Shown one piece after another: positions 17,601 through 25,104 of a stretch of DNA of 64,000 bases. The number at the start of each line of letters is the position of its first letter. Within the stretch, counting starts at the first letter, position 1. The DNA is from Pleomorphomonas sp. NRK KF1 (GTDB lineage: Bacteria > Pseudomonadota > Alphaproteobacteria > Rhizobiales > Pleomorphomonadaceae). The translations under genes were made by a program, and so were the position numbers. The notes under the pieces were generated by a model, which had not been told where the DNA came from, did no database searches, and saw nothing but the letters and a program-made list of their open reading frames with translations. The stretch spans positions 248,001 through 312,000 of the forward strand of contig NZ_JAMDLH010000007.1 of the NCBI RefSeq assembly GCF_023721755.1, read 5' to 3'.

Positions 17601-18922
17601 AGGCGCTGAGCACGATCCAGCGCCAGGCCAACTTCGACGCCCTGACCAAGTTGCCGAACCGCAGCCTGACGTCGGATCGATTGCAGCAGATGCTGGTGTC
17701 GAACCGCCACAACGGTCGCCTGTTCGCCGTGCTGTTCATAGACCTCGATCATTTCAAGGATATCAACGACGCGCTGGGGCATACCGTCGGAGACGCGGTT
17801 CTGATCGAGACGGGCAGCAGGATCGCTCAGAACTTGCGCGACACCGACACGGTGGGGCGGCTCGGCGGTGACGAGTTCATCGTTCTCCTGAACAATCTCA
17901 CCGGCATCGACGATATCCTGCCCATCGTCCGGGGCATTCTCCAGACGGTCAACCTGCCGCTTTCCGCGGCGGGTCACACCGTGCAGACGTCGGCGAGCAT
18001 CGGCATCACCGTTTATCCGATGGACGGCGACACCCCAGGCAAGTTGTTGAAGAACGCCGACGGGGCCATGTATGAGGCCAAGAGACACGGCCGCAACACC
18101 TACTGCTTCTTCACCCAAGAGATGCAGGACGAGGCGAACCGCAGGCTTTGGATCAGCAGCGAGATGACGGCGGCCGTACAGGCCGGCCACATGCAGCTGC
18201 ATTATCAGCCGATCATTCGGATCTCCGATCTGGACATCGTCGGCGCCGAAGCCTTGCTGAGGTGGCGGCATCCGGCGCATGGCATGATTGCTCCGGATAC
18301 CTTCATTCCGATCGCCGAGCAGAACGGCTCCATACTTCAGATCAGCAAGTGGGTCTTCAAGAACGGGCTTGACGCATGGGAGGCGTATTCCAGGGTTCAG
18401 CCCGGCCTCAGTCTCGCCTTCAACATGTCAGCGGTGGAATTCGTCTCGCACGAACACATCGAAGAGCTGCGGTCCTTGCTGCAAGACAGTCCGCTCACGG
18501 CCCAGGGGTTGGTGAAGCTGGAGATCACCGAGAGCGTGAAGTTCTCCGATTATGCCGACTATGTGGAAACCTTGGGCATGTTTCGTCGCCTTGGCTGCGG
18601 CGTGGCGATCGACGACTTCGGAACCGGCTTCTCGTCGATCAGCTATCTCAAGCGGATGCCGATCGACGTCGTGAAGATCGACCGCTCGTTTATCCGCGAC
18701 ATCGGTCACAGCGAAAGCGGCGACGCGATGATCGTGGCTCTGATCCAGATGATCCTCGCCATGTCCAAGGAGTGCATCGCCGAGGGGGTCGAAACGCGGG
18801 AGCAGTTGGAGTTCCTGAAGGCGTGCGGCTGCAATTACGCCCAGGGTTTCCTGTTCGGGCGCGCCATGCCGCTGTCCGAGTTCGAAGCCCTGAGGGCGGC
18901 GGGCATTCGGCCGCCCGAGTGA
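14633..18922 (+). CDS. CheB-CheR-PAS-PAS-GGDEF-EAL multidomain signalling protein
   Basis: 1429 residues. Residues 42-230: CheB-like methylesterase domain with the triad Ser49 (GIGASAGG), His76 (AQHMSPDH) and Asp168 (GTGSDGAH). About 245-505: CheR methyltransferase (IPGCATGEEVYS, SCRNLLIYF). About 680-765: long coiled coil of repeated NEELQA/T units. Then two PAS domains, the second with NPAFTRITGYTEAEVVG. GGDEF motif at 1078-1082, with an RxxD inhibitory site at 1069-1072; EAL motif at 1206-1208 with DDFGTGFSS further on. All catalytic motifs look intact, so it may both make and degrade cyclic di-GMP under PAS control. No other che genes adjoin it. The ATG at 14633 was chosen over an in-frame upstream ATG that adds non-domain sequence. 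Confidence 0.92.
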   Translation: MADDEIEELGAEREESDDSGPSSDAVAGKQTKLTGAVNDNLYYVGIGASAGGLEALRPFVANLPQQADMTYVVAQHMSPDHKSLMVDLLARETALVVLEATNNQIPRPDTIYVAPPNADITVVKGRFRVSRPTNTIGPKPSVDRFFMSLAEDRRDHAIGIVLSGTGSDGAHGLKAIKAAGGISIAQDPKTAKYDSMPRAAIRVGGADLVLSPKDAANKLPSLVQWPHQRLSTDDEELDPPPPTVQGIIQQIASQTGMDFANYKDATISRQIMRRMAALQIPTLEAYGKHVTSQRDELEILAGNFLICVTSFFRDPDAFEMVRKFLRDLLKKKRPGDEIRIWIPGCATGEEVYSIAIILDEELGEARDRYRIQIFATDINNDAVAVARAGVYPEAALADIDADRISRYFSERDGMYVVHKWLRDSVLFARQDLVQDPPFLRLDMISCRNLLIYFKHDLQDRVLKLFHYSLRDNGLLFLGKSESVARLGGLFIELDRRGKVYLKRAIATPIIAGFSRTRGAGSMQSDAFPLADKDVEHLNSAAVGRNRLFDIYAPPSILMTTAGEIVEIFGDCSAFLAVRVGKADFNAFSLILPSARPELRAFAYRVSRDKQTMVSGVFEVMIDGKSEFMRLAVHYCGESVAEDEALLLVSFEKVESRPPVAQDLAAVDLEVAERVRQLEHELVLNREYLQTVIEELETANEELQATNEEAQSANEELQASNEELETANEELQASNEELTTVNDELASRTGELSEACSDLANVLDSLDHGILVVDQQLQIVRYNAIAQVFFRLPIDSPPNFTLALTGVPVAELLPRIQRVLGKRRIEEFEFRHENRSVYLFRLVPYLDSYRGTKAQSVVICIHDITERKEAEEKILLSASVFEHAFEGTIVTDADNRILSVNPAFTRITGYTEAEVVGCNPSMLSAGEHPPEFYRAMWEAIHGTGVWKGEITNRRKSGETFPEWLSICAVRSAEGKIVRYVAVFSDLTEEKKALSTIQRQANFDALTKLPNRSLTSDRLQQMLVSNRHNGRLFAVLFIDLDHFKDINDALGHTVGDAVLIETGSRIAQNLRDTDTVGRLGGDEFIVLLNNLTGIDDILPIVRGILQTVNLPLSAAGHTVQTSASIGITVYPMDGDTPGKLLKNADGAMYEAKRHGRNTYCFFTQEMQDEANRRLWISSEMTAAVQAGHMQLHYQPIIRISDLDIVGAEALLRWRHPAHGMIAPDTFIPIAEQNGSILQISKWVFKNGLDAWEAYSRVQPGLSLAFNMSAVEFVSHEHIEELRSLLQDSPLTAQGLVKLEITESVKFSDYADYVETLGMFRRLGCGVAIDDFGTGFSSISYLKRMPIDVVKIDRSFIRDIGHSESGDAMIVALIQMILAMSKECIAEGVETREQLEFLKACGCNYAQGFLFGRAMPLSEFEALRAAGIRPPE

Positions 18923-18938
18923 CCGCTCCAGGCCCTCC

Positions 18939-20411
18939 TTACGCCGGCAGGCGGATGGTTGCCTTGAGGCCGCCGTGCGGGCTTTGGCCGAGTTCGATGT
19001 CGCCGCCGTGGCTGCGGGCGACGTCGCGGGCGATGGCAAGGCCCAAGCCGGTACCGGGGACATCCTGGTTGCGCGCGGCGTCGAGCCGATAGAAGGGGCG
19101 GAACACCGCTTCCATTTCGTCCTCGGGAATGCCGGGGCCGTCGTCCTCGATGGATATCGACAGCCAGCCCTCGCGCCGCTCGCCGGTCACCCACACCGCC
19201 GCGCGACCGTAGCGGACGGCGTTGCCGACGAGGTTGGCGATCAGCCTGCGGAAGGCGGTGGGGCGCAGCGTCAAGTGGCCGTCGCCGGTGAAGGCGAAGT
19301 GGGCCTCCCGTCCCACCGGCTCGGCCATCTGGCGCAGGCAGTCGGCAAGCGTCGCCTCGACGTCGAGCGGTTGCGGCGCCTCGTCGGCGTCGCCCCTGGC
19401 GAAGTCGACGTAGGCTTCCAGCATTGCCTCCATCTCGGCGACGTCGGCGCGGAGGTCGGCGGTCTCCTCGCCTTCGGGCAGCAGCGCGAGGCCGAGGCGG
19501 AAGCGGGTGAGGATGGTCTTGAGGTCGTGGCCGACGCCGGCCAGCATGGTGGTGCGCTGTTCGATCTGGCGCTCGATGCGCCGGCGCATGCCGATGAAGG
19601 CGTGCGCAGCCTGCCGCACCTCGCGGGCGCCGGTCGGCGCGAAGCCCTCCACGGGGCGCCCTCGGCCGAAGGCCTCGGCGGCGGCGGCCAGCCGTTCGAT
19701 CGGCTTGATCTGGTTGCGCAGGAAGATCAGCGACACCAGCACCAGGAACAGGGCCGTGCTGACCATCCACACCAGGAAGAAGTGCCAGTTGGCGGCATAG
19801 GCGAGGCTGCGCGGAAAATCCACGCGCAGCACGCCGGCATGGACGATCATCCGCACCTCGATGCGTTTGCCGTCGGGCAGGTCGTGGATCGAGAACGGCA
19901 TGGACAGCGGCCGCTTCTGGAGCGCGCCGGCCAGCATGGTGTGGACGATGTCGGCCGAGGCCCGCCGGGTCCGGCCGATCTCGCTGGGCGGAAGCACCTC
20001 GGCGGTCAGCCCCATGGCCTGGCCGGTGGTGGCGACGGTGTCGATCCTGACTTCATCGGGGATGGCGGTGTTGTCGGCGATGTTGGCGAGGCCGAGGATG
20101 GAGGCGGCGACGGCGTCCGACAGACGCTGGGTGACCAGCATCCAGTGGCGATCCATGAACACGCCGGTCAGCACGCCGAGCAGGATCAGCATCGGCACGA
20201 CGACGATCAGGAGCGACCGGCCGAGAAGGCCCTTGGGCAGCGCCCGGTTGATGGCATGGCCGGTGCCGATCCAGGCCCGCCGCAGCACCGTGGGGCTGTT
20301 GCGGGCGATGAAGTTGCGGACGTGGCGGATGCCGTCGTCGATCCGGTCGAGACCGGCGGCGACTCGGCCACGGGGCTCGGTCGGTTCTGGCGTTTGCGAC
20401 ATCTCGCTCAC
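18939..20411 (-). CDS. EnvZ-like sensor histidine kinase
   Basis: 490 residues. Cytoplasmic N-terminal tail of about 65 residues, membrane segments near 66-86 and 210-231, a periplasmic loop between them, then HAMP. The phosphoacceptor is His295 in VGHDLKTILTRFRL, where the usual proline of HDLRTP is isoleucine, a variant familiar in rhizobial EnvZ-like kinases. The ATPase domain has NLVGNAVRYG, DDGPGIP and GTGLGLAIA. Its ATG overlaps the response regulator stop by four bases, so kinase and regulator are a coupled pair. The signal sensed is unknown. Confidence 0.9.
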   Translation of the reverse strand: MSEMSQTPEPTEPRGRVAAGLDRIDDGIRHVRNFIARNSPTVLRRAWIGTGHAINRALPKGLLGRSLLIVVVPMLILLGVLTGVFMDRHWMLVTQRLSDAVAASILGLANIADNTAIPDEVRIDTVATTGQAMGLTAEVLPPSEIGRTRRASADIVHTMLAGALQKRPLSMPFSIHDLPDGKRIEVRMIVHAGVLRVDFPRSLAYAANWHFFLVWMVSTALFLVLVSLIFLRNQIKPIERLAAAAEAFGRGRPVEGFAPTGAREVRQAAHAFIGMRRRIERQIEQRTTMLAGVGHDLKTILTRFRLGLALLPEGEETADLRADVAEMEAMLEAYVDFARGDADEAPQPLDVEATLADCLRQMAEPVGREAHFAFTGDGHLTLRPTAFRRLIANLVGNAVRYGRAAVWVTGERREGWLSISIEDDGPGIPEDEMEAVFRPFYRLDAARNQDVPGTGLGLAIARDVARSHGGDIELGQSPHGGLKATIRLPA

Positions 20412-21109
20412 TCGAAGCGCAGGCGATAGCCGACGCCGCGCACGGTCTGCAGGAACATGGGGTTGCCGGGGTCGGTCTCGATCTTGCGGCGCAGGCGATT
20501 GATCTGCACGTCGATGGTCCGTTCTCCCACCTCTCCGGCTTCGCCGCTCAGCGCCTCGCGCGACAGCGTGCCGTCCGGACTGGCGGCGAACTGGCCGAGC
20601 AACTGACGCTCGCGGTCGGTGAGGCGTACCGGCATCTCGCCGTCGCAGAGTTCCTCGCGCTTGGCGTTGAAGACGAAGCGGCCGAAGCGGATCTCCTCGC
20701 GCGTGAGCGGCGCCTCGGGGAGCGGCCGGCGTTTCAGGATGTTGTTGAGGCGCAACAGGAGCTCGCGCGGCTCGAACGGCTTGGTGAGGTAGTCGTCGGC
20801 GCCGGCTTCGAGGCCGCGAATGCGGTCGGAGCCATCGGATTTTGCGGTGAGCAGCAGGATCGGCACGTCCTGCTCCGATCTCAGCGACTGGGTGAGGCTG
20901 AGGCCGTCTTCCCCCGGCATCATCACGTCGACCACCAGGATGTCGAACTCGATGGCGGAGATCTTGCGCCGGGCCTCGGCGGCGTCGGCGGCAGCGGTGA
21001 CGCGATAGCCGTGGCCGCCGAGATACTTGGCGAGCAACTGGCGGATGCGGCTGTCGTCATCGACGACGAGAACATGGCTGGCGCTGTCGGCGGGGGCGAT
21101 GGAGACCAT
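20408..21109 (-). CDS. OmpR family response regulator
   Basis: 233 residues. Receiver domain with acidic pocket VVDDDS, phosphoacceptor Asp61 (VVDVMMPG), LLTAK and the LTKPFEP lysine; C-terminal winged helix with LTDRERQLLGQFA, ERTIDVQINRLRRKIE and VRGVGYRL. It starts three bases after the stop of the MarR gene. The pair with the downstream kinase resembles OmpR-EnvZ, and envelope stress or osmolarity is a reasonable guess for the input. Confidence 0.92.
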   Translation of the reverse strand: MVSIAPADSASHVLVVDDDSRIRQLLAKYLGGHGYRVTAAADAAEARRKISAIEFDILVVDVMMPGEDGLSLTQSLRSEQDVPILLLTAKSDGSDRIRGLEAGADDYLTKPFEPRELLLRLNNILKRRPLPEAPLTREEIRFGRFVFNAKREELCDGEMPVRLTDRERQLLGQFAASPDGTLSREALSGEAGEVGERTIDVQINRLRRKIETDPGNPMFLQTVRGVGYRLRFE

Positions 21110-21112
21110 GGT

Positions 21113-21637
21113 TCAGCCTTCGCTGCCGGCCGGCGCGCCGGGCGCGCGGGCATCGATCATGTTGCTCAGGAAGTCGCGCACGGTGGCGCGCGAGCCCGGC
21201 GGCAGCGTGGCCAGCGCCTTGACGATGCGGACATGCTGGCGGGCCGAGAGATCGTTTGCCAGTTGCTCGCCCTTCTCGGAGGCATAGAGAAGCCGCTCGC
21301 GCCGGTCGACCGGGCCGGGGCGCTGCTCGATGTAGCCGTCGTCGACGAGCTGCTTCAGCACGCGACCGAGGCTCTGCTTGGTGATCTGCAGGATATCCAG
21401 GAGGTCGGAGACGCGCAGGCCGGGGTTGCGCATCACGAAATAGACCACGCGATGATGGGCGCGGCCGTAGCCGATCGATTCCAGGATGTGGTCGGCCTCG
21501 CCGACGAAGTCGCGATAGGCAAAGAACAAAAGCTCGATCAGCTCAAGGTCGAGCTCTCCGCCGCTGCCGCCGGGGTGTTCCGCTTCGGGCTTTTCGGACG
21601 GACGAATGGCGTCGGAGGGAAAATTTATGGCAGTCAT
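21113..21637 (-). CDS. MarR family transcriptional regulator
   Basis: 174 residues from MTAINFPSD. Winged helix-turn-helix core: HHRVVYFVMRNPGLRVSDLL, ITKQSLGRVLKQLVDDGYI and the wing RRERLLYASEKG. It heads the operon with the OmpR regulator and kinase genes and is divergent from ilvE. The start at 21637 is the only one that does not run through the divergent promoter; its ribosome-binding site is weak. MarR proteins commonly repress themselves and the divergent gene, so ilvE or the two-component genes are likely targets. Confidence 0.87.
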   Translation of the reverse strand: MTAINFPSDAIRPSEKPEAEHPGGSGGELDLELIELLFFAYRDFVGEADHILESIGYGRAHHRVVYFVMRNPGLRVSDLLDILQITKQSLGRVLKQLVDDGYIEQRPGPVDRRERLLYASEKGEQLANDLSARQHVRIVKALATLPPGSRATVRDFLSNMIDARAPGAPAGSEG

Positions 21638-21638
21638 G

Positions 21639-21667
21639 TTGACATACTTCGATTCATTTGTTACTAG
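21639..21667 (+). promoter_or_regulatory. Possible promoter for ilvE
   Basis: A consensus TTGACA (21639-21644) is followed after 17 bases by TACTAG (21662-21667), a weak -10. It would give a leader of about 170 bases before the ilvE ATG and overlaps the marR start, which would suit mutual regulation. Confidence 0.35.
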
Positions 21668-21845
21668 AATACCCGTCACGACGAAACGATCGTTCGCACG
21701 ACGCGGTCGCAAGGGACATCCGGCACACAAGGGATCCACTGATCCGCGAGCATAGCCGCTTGTCGACGCCGAGGCAAAACGTGTCCCGTGCAAGAGGTCG
21801 CCCGCCTGTCGGGCAAAGACAAAAGAAAAGGTCTGGGAGTTCAAG

Positions 21846-22736
21846 ATGGCCAGTGTCCCCTTTGACAGCCGCGACGGTGTGATCTGGTACGACGGCAAGT
21901 TCGTCGACTGGAAGGACGCCAAGGTGCACATTCTGACCCACGCGCTTCACTATGGCAGCGCCGTCTTCGAGGGCGAGCGCGCTTATGGCGGCGAGGTCTA
22001 CAAGCTCCGGGAGCACAGCCAGCGCCTGATCGAGTCGGCCGAGATCCTCGGTTTCAAGCTGCCCTACAGCCTTGAGGAGATCGAGGCGGCGACCAACGAG
22101 GCGCTCGCCCGTTCGGGTCTCGTCGACGCCTATGTCCGGCCGATCGCCTGGCGCGGTTCGGAAGCCATGGGCGTCGCCGCCCCCAACAATACCATCCACA
22201 TGGCCATCGCCGTCTGGGAGTGGCCGAGCTACTTCAGCCCGGCCGAGAAGCTGAAGGGCATCCGCCTGACCTGGGCGCCCTATCGCCGTCCGGACCCGAT
22301 GACCATCCCGTGCAAGTCGAAGGCCGCCGGTCTCTACATGATCTGCACCATCTCCAAGCACGCGGCGGAGGCCGAGGGCTATACCGATGCGCTGATGCTC
22401 GACTATCGGGGCTATGTGGCGGAATCGACCGGCGCCAACATCGTCTTCGTCCGCGACGGCGAGCTCTACACGCCGGATCCGGACTGCTTCCTCGACAGCA
22501 TCACCCGCCAGTCGGTGGAGGCGATCGCCGCCCGCCACGGCATCAGGGTCAATCGCAAGCACATCCTGCCCGAAGAGCTCTCGACCTTCACCGAGGCCTT
22601 CCTGGTCGGTACGGCCGCCGAGGTGACCCCGATCTCCGAGATCGGCGAGTATCGCTTCAAGCCGGCGAAGATCAGCGAGCTGTTGATGCACGCCTATCTC
22701 GACGAAGTGCAGCCCAAGAAGGTTGCCGCCGAGTAA
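21846..22736 (+). CDS. ilvE: Branched-chain amino acid aminotransferase
   Basis: 296 residues, a fold-type IV pyridoxal-phosphate enzyme. Lys159 in KSKAAGLYM is the Schiff-base lysine and Glu193 in VAESTGANI the paired glutamate, the same positions as in E. coli IlvE. LHYGSAVFEGERAY and the EVTPISEIG block are further signatures. It interconverts leucine, isoleucine and valine with their 2-oxoacids in the cytoplasm. GGGAG lies six bases before the ATG. A palindromic repeat and a terminator follow. Confidence 0.95.
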   Translation: MASVPFDSRDGVIWYDGKFVDWKDAKVHILTHALHYGSAVFEGERAYGGEVYKLREHSQRLIESAEILGFKLPYSLEEIEAATNEALARSGLVDAYVRPIAWRGSEAMGVAAPNNTIHMAIAVWEWPSYFSPAEKLKGIRLTWAPYRRPDPMTIPCKSKAAGLYMICTISKHAAEAEGYTDALMLDYRGYVAESTGANIVFVRDGELYTPDPDCFLDSITRQSVEAIAARHGIRVNRKHILPEELSTFTEAFLVGTAAEVTPISEIGEYRFKPAKISELLMHAYLDEVQPKKVAAE

Positions 22737-22745
22737 TCGATCCGT

Positions 22746-22846
22746 TAGAGTTTTTCCGGTGAACTTGGGTTCGCCGGAAAAACTCTATCTCTTTGTTAAG
22801 ACGCAGTTCCGGACGCAAAACCGGTACCCACTTTTGCTGGAACTGC
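22746..22846. repeat. Rhizobiales-type palindromic intergenic repeat (two nested hairpins)
   Basis: The first unit is a perfect 14-bp inverted repeat (22746-22759 with 22774-22787, arm TAGAGTTTTTCCGG) whose loop folds again (GAAC/GTTC). The second unit pairs GCAGTTCC (22803-22810) with GGAACTGC (22839-22846) and, inside it, GCAAAA with TTTTGC. The core CCGGACGCAAAACCGG resembles small palindromic repeats spread through rhizobial genomes. It lies between ilvE and its terminator. Confidence 0.75.
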
Positions 22847-22860
22847 TCTAGAACGACAAG

Positions 22861-22893
22861 AACCCCGCTGCGCCTGTGCGCGGCGGGGTTTTT
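22861..22893 (+). terminator. Rho-independent terminator downstream of ilvE
   Basis: AACCCCGC (22861-22868) pairs with GCGGGGTT (22883-22890), followed by a run of five T. It serves ilvE and may also end the convergent zinc-ribbon gene. Confidence 0.85.
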
Positions 22894-22903
22894 CATGCGC
22901 CGG

Positions 22904-23182
22904 TCAGCGGTACCAGGTTGGCCCGACCACCAGCCGCTGGATGGTGAAGATGGCCAGCCCCAGGGCAACGGTGGCCGCCAGCCAGAAGGGCAGGCCCATG
23001 CCCTGGAAGTAGAACAGGAATGGCAGCACGACGGCCAGCGGGATCAGAAGACCGAAAGCGAACAGGAAGACGAGGCCCCGGGATCTCCGGTTGAAATACA
23101 GGTAACCCTTCTCGGCGCCGCAGGCGGGGCAGACGACGTCCTTCTTCGAAACGGGGCTTAGGCAGTACGGGCAATGCGCCAT
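22904..23182 (-). CDS. Small membrane protein with N-terminal zinc ribbon
   Basis: 92 residues. Two CxxC pairs (CPYC at residues 4-7 and CPAC at 18-21) form a treble-clef or zinc-ribbon module, followed by two hydrophobic segments at about 36-58 and 66-86. The arrangement suggests a small inner-membrane protein with a cytoplasmic metal-binding tip. No function is known to me. It is convergent with ilvE. Confidence 0.65.
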   Translation of the reverse strand: MAHCPYCLSPVSKKDVVCPACGAEKGYLYFNRRSRGLVFLFAFGLLIPLAVVLPFLFYFQGMGLPFWLAATVALGLAIFTIQRLVVGPTWYR

Positions 23183-23232
23183 TTCACGATCTACCTTAAG
23201 GCTAGAGATAAAAACAACAAAACCGGATCGAT

Positions 23233-23613
23233 TTATCTGTACTCGCGGTCATGGATACGGTCCAAGTCATGCCTGAACCGGTCGAGTTCGCCGCGCCGGG
23301 AGGCCATTGCCGCACTGGCCCAAGGGGCCTGGAACACGGCCGAGAGGTGGTCTTCCAGCTCGATCAGTTTGCCGATCAGCTCTCGACGGACGATCCGGCC
23401 ATCTTCCGAGGCGGCCGGAATCCGGACGACGTGGTCCACGCTGGCTCGAAACTGCCTCTCGAGAAGGCTCGCTTCCTGCTCGCCGAGACATATCGAGCCG
23501 GCGAGCCGAACCCGGTGGGCAAGAGAGAGACATGCGGCCTTGATGTCTCGGTCCACCTGGGCGAGCTGCCTGGACAGTATGGCCCCACGCCTCTCCTTTA
23601 TTTTCGGATGCAT
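23233..23613 (-). CDS. Hypothetical helical protein
   Basis: 126 residues, not recognised. The ATG at 23613 has an excellent GAGG at seven-base spacing (TTGAGGACGTC before ATG), which favours this strand over the overlapping plus-strand frame. The sequence is rich in charged and hydrophobic heptads (REL..KLIELEDHLSAVF, ELDRFRHDLDRIHD), predicting a helical, cytoplasmic protein with coiled-coil tendency and no membrane segment. It lies 50 bp upstream of the zinc-ribbon gene on the same strand. Confidence 0.5.
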   Translation of the reverse strand: MHPKIKERRGAILSRQLAQVDRDIKAACLSLAHRVRLAGSICLGEQEASLLERQFRASVDHVVRIPAASEDGRIVRRELIGKLIELEDHLSAVFQAPWASAAMASRRGELDRFRHDLDRIHDREYR

Positions 23614-24253
23614 GACGTCCTCAATATAGTTCTATGAAACAAAGACGATGAAAGGGAATTCGGTATTTGGAACTATTTTTCTTGAGTAATGCTTCTCAGT
23701 ATCAACTTCTGAAAGTCCGATAGACCGCGCTTTTCGTCGGTCTTTCGGAAGGTGCCCGGCCGATATGTGCCCGCTACTTGCGGTCACGCCACTCCGCGCG
23801 CGAAACCTGTTTTCACATCTTGCCGGATCTGTTCCGGAAGCCTGGGGCGTGATCGAGCCCGTCGCGTCCGGGTGGGCGTCGCTTTTTCTACGACTTGAAA
23901 ACGCGCTGTCGAATGACGGACTTGACGGTCATGATGAAAACCCATCCCGTGGTTCTGTCGCCGATAAAACGAACGAAAAAGTTTCAAAACAAATGCAACG
24001 GCAAAACGCCTGAATCCCTTCGCGCGTTCGAGGCGCGTCAGGCATATGCTCTCCGTATATATGACAGGATAGAACGTTGCAAGGGACTCGATGACCTTTT
24101 AGGTTTCTGCCGAGGCAGACTGTAACACATCAGGCAACAGATGACATTTGCTTTCCCGTGGCTGAACGTGCCAGTCATTTGAGCAATAAGTCATTCTATA
24201 CTGAGCCCGAAGCCGAGGCGCCATGGCGGGCCGACCGTCCCGGAGACGCAAGC
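23614..24253. other. AT-richer intergenic stretch
   Basis: 640 bp between a hypothetical gene and a methyltransferase gene, visibly lower in GC than both. Apart from one possible small gene (23931-24125) nothing clear was found; the other open frames have no ribosome-binding site and no family features. Confidence 0.4.
23931..24125 (+). CDS. Possible small protein
   Basis: 64 residues from MMKTHPVVL. The C-terminal half (ESLRAFEARQAYALRIYDRIERC) reads like a real amphipathic helix, but the ribosome-binding site is weak and the family is not recognised. It could be a non-coding open frame. Confidence 0.28.
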   Translation: MMKTHPVVLSPIKRTKKFQNKCNGKTPESLRAFEARQAYALRIYDRIERCKGLDDLLGFCRGRL

Positions 24254-24994
24254 ATGATCCCTTCCGATCCTTGGGACCGCGAGACCGCGAGGTCCTACGA
24301 CACGCCGGACACAGGCATGTTCGCGCCCGAACTCCTCAGGCAAACCGTCGATCGGCTGGCCGCGCTGGCCGGTGGCGGCCGGGTGCTGGAGTTCGCCATC
24401 GGAACCGGGCGGGTTGCCGTCCCGCTCCGTGAAAGAGGCGTCTCCGTCACGGGCATCGAGCTGTCGACGGCGATGATCGACGAGCTGCGCGCCAAGGCCG
24501 ACGAGGCGGCGATCCCGGTGATCGTCGGAGACATGGCCACGGTCTTGGCGCCGGGCCGGTTCAGCCTCGTCTACCTCGTCTACAACACCATAACCAACCT
24601 CCTGACCCAGAAGGAACAGGTCGCCTGCTTCCGCAACGCGGCGCGGCACCTGGAGGCCGGCGGGCGCTTCGTGGTGGAACTTGGCGTTCCCGACCTGCGC
24701 AAACTGCCGCCCGGCCAGACCGCCGTCGTCTTCGCCGACGAGCCCGGCTACATCGGCCTCGACACCTACGACGTGCTCAACCAGCGCGTCGTGTCGCACC
24801 ATTTCCGCTTCGGCGACGACCGTCAGGCGAACCTGCTGCGGTCTGCCCACCGCTACATCTGGCCGTCCGAGCTGGATCTGATGGCCGAGCTGGCCGGCTT
24901 CGATCTCGAAGAGCGGTCGGCGGACTGGACGGGAACGCCCTTCACCGCCGAGTCCGGCTCGCACGTATCCGTCTATCGGCTTGCCACGCGCTGA
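24254..24994 (+). CDS. Class I SAM-dependent methyltransferase
   Basis: 246 residues. Motif I is VLEFAIGTGRVAVPL, followed by GVSVTGIELSTAMIDEL (acidic residue after strand 2) and the VYNTITNLLTQKEQ block of Methyltransf_25-type proteins. The ATG at 24254 has GGAG upstream; a longer frame from 24158 adds sequence with no homology features. Substrate unknown. It precedes an APH-fold gene by 110 bp on the same strand. Confidence 0.82.
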   Translation: MIPSDPWDRETARSYDTPDTGMFAPELLRQTVDRLAALAGGGRVLEFAIGTGRVAVPLRERGVSVTGIELSTAMIDELRAKADEAAIPVIVGDMATVLAPGRFSLVYLVYNTITNLLTQKEQVACFRNAARHLEAGGRFVVELGVPDLRKLPPGQTAVVFADEPGYIGLDTYDVLNQRVVSHHFRFGDDRQANLLRSAHRYIWPSELDLMAELAGFDLEERSADWTGTPFTAESGSHVSVYRLATR

Positions 24995-25104
24995 CTCTCG
25001 GGGTGGCCAGCGGCCGAGCGGTCTTGCGTCGCCGGTCGACTTGAACCAAACAACGGCGGGGCGGCGGAAGGCAGTTTCGCCGCGGGCGGTTTGGGGAGGT
25101 TTGC

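Noticed and set aside
23251-23637. Plus-strand frame overlapping the hypothetical gene at 23233-23613
   Set aside because: It lacks a ribosome-binding site, whereas the minus-strand frame has an excellent one.
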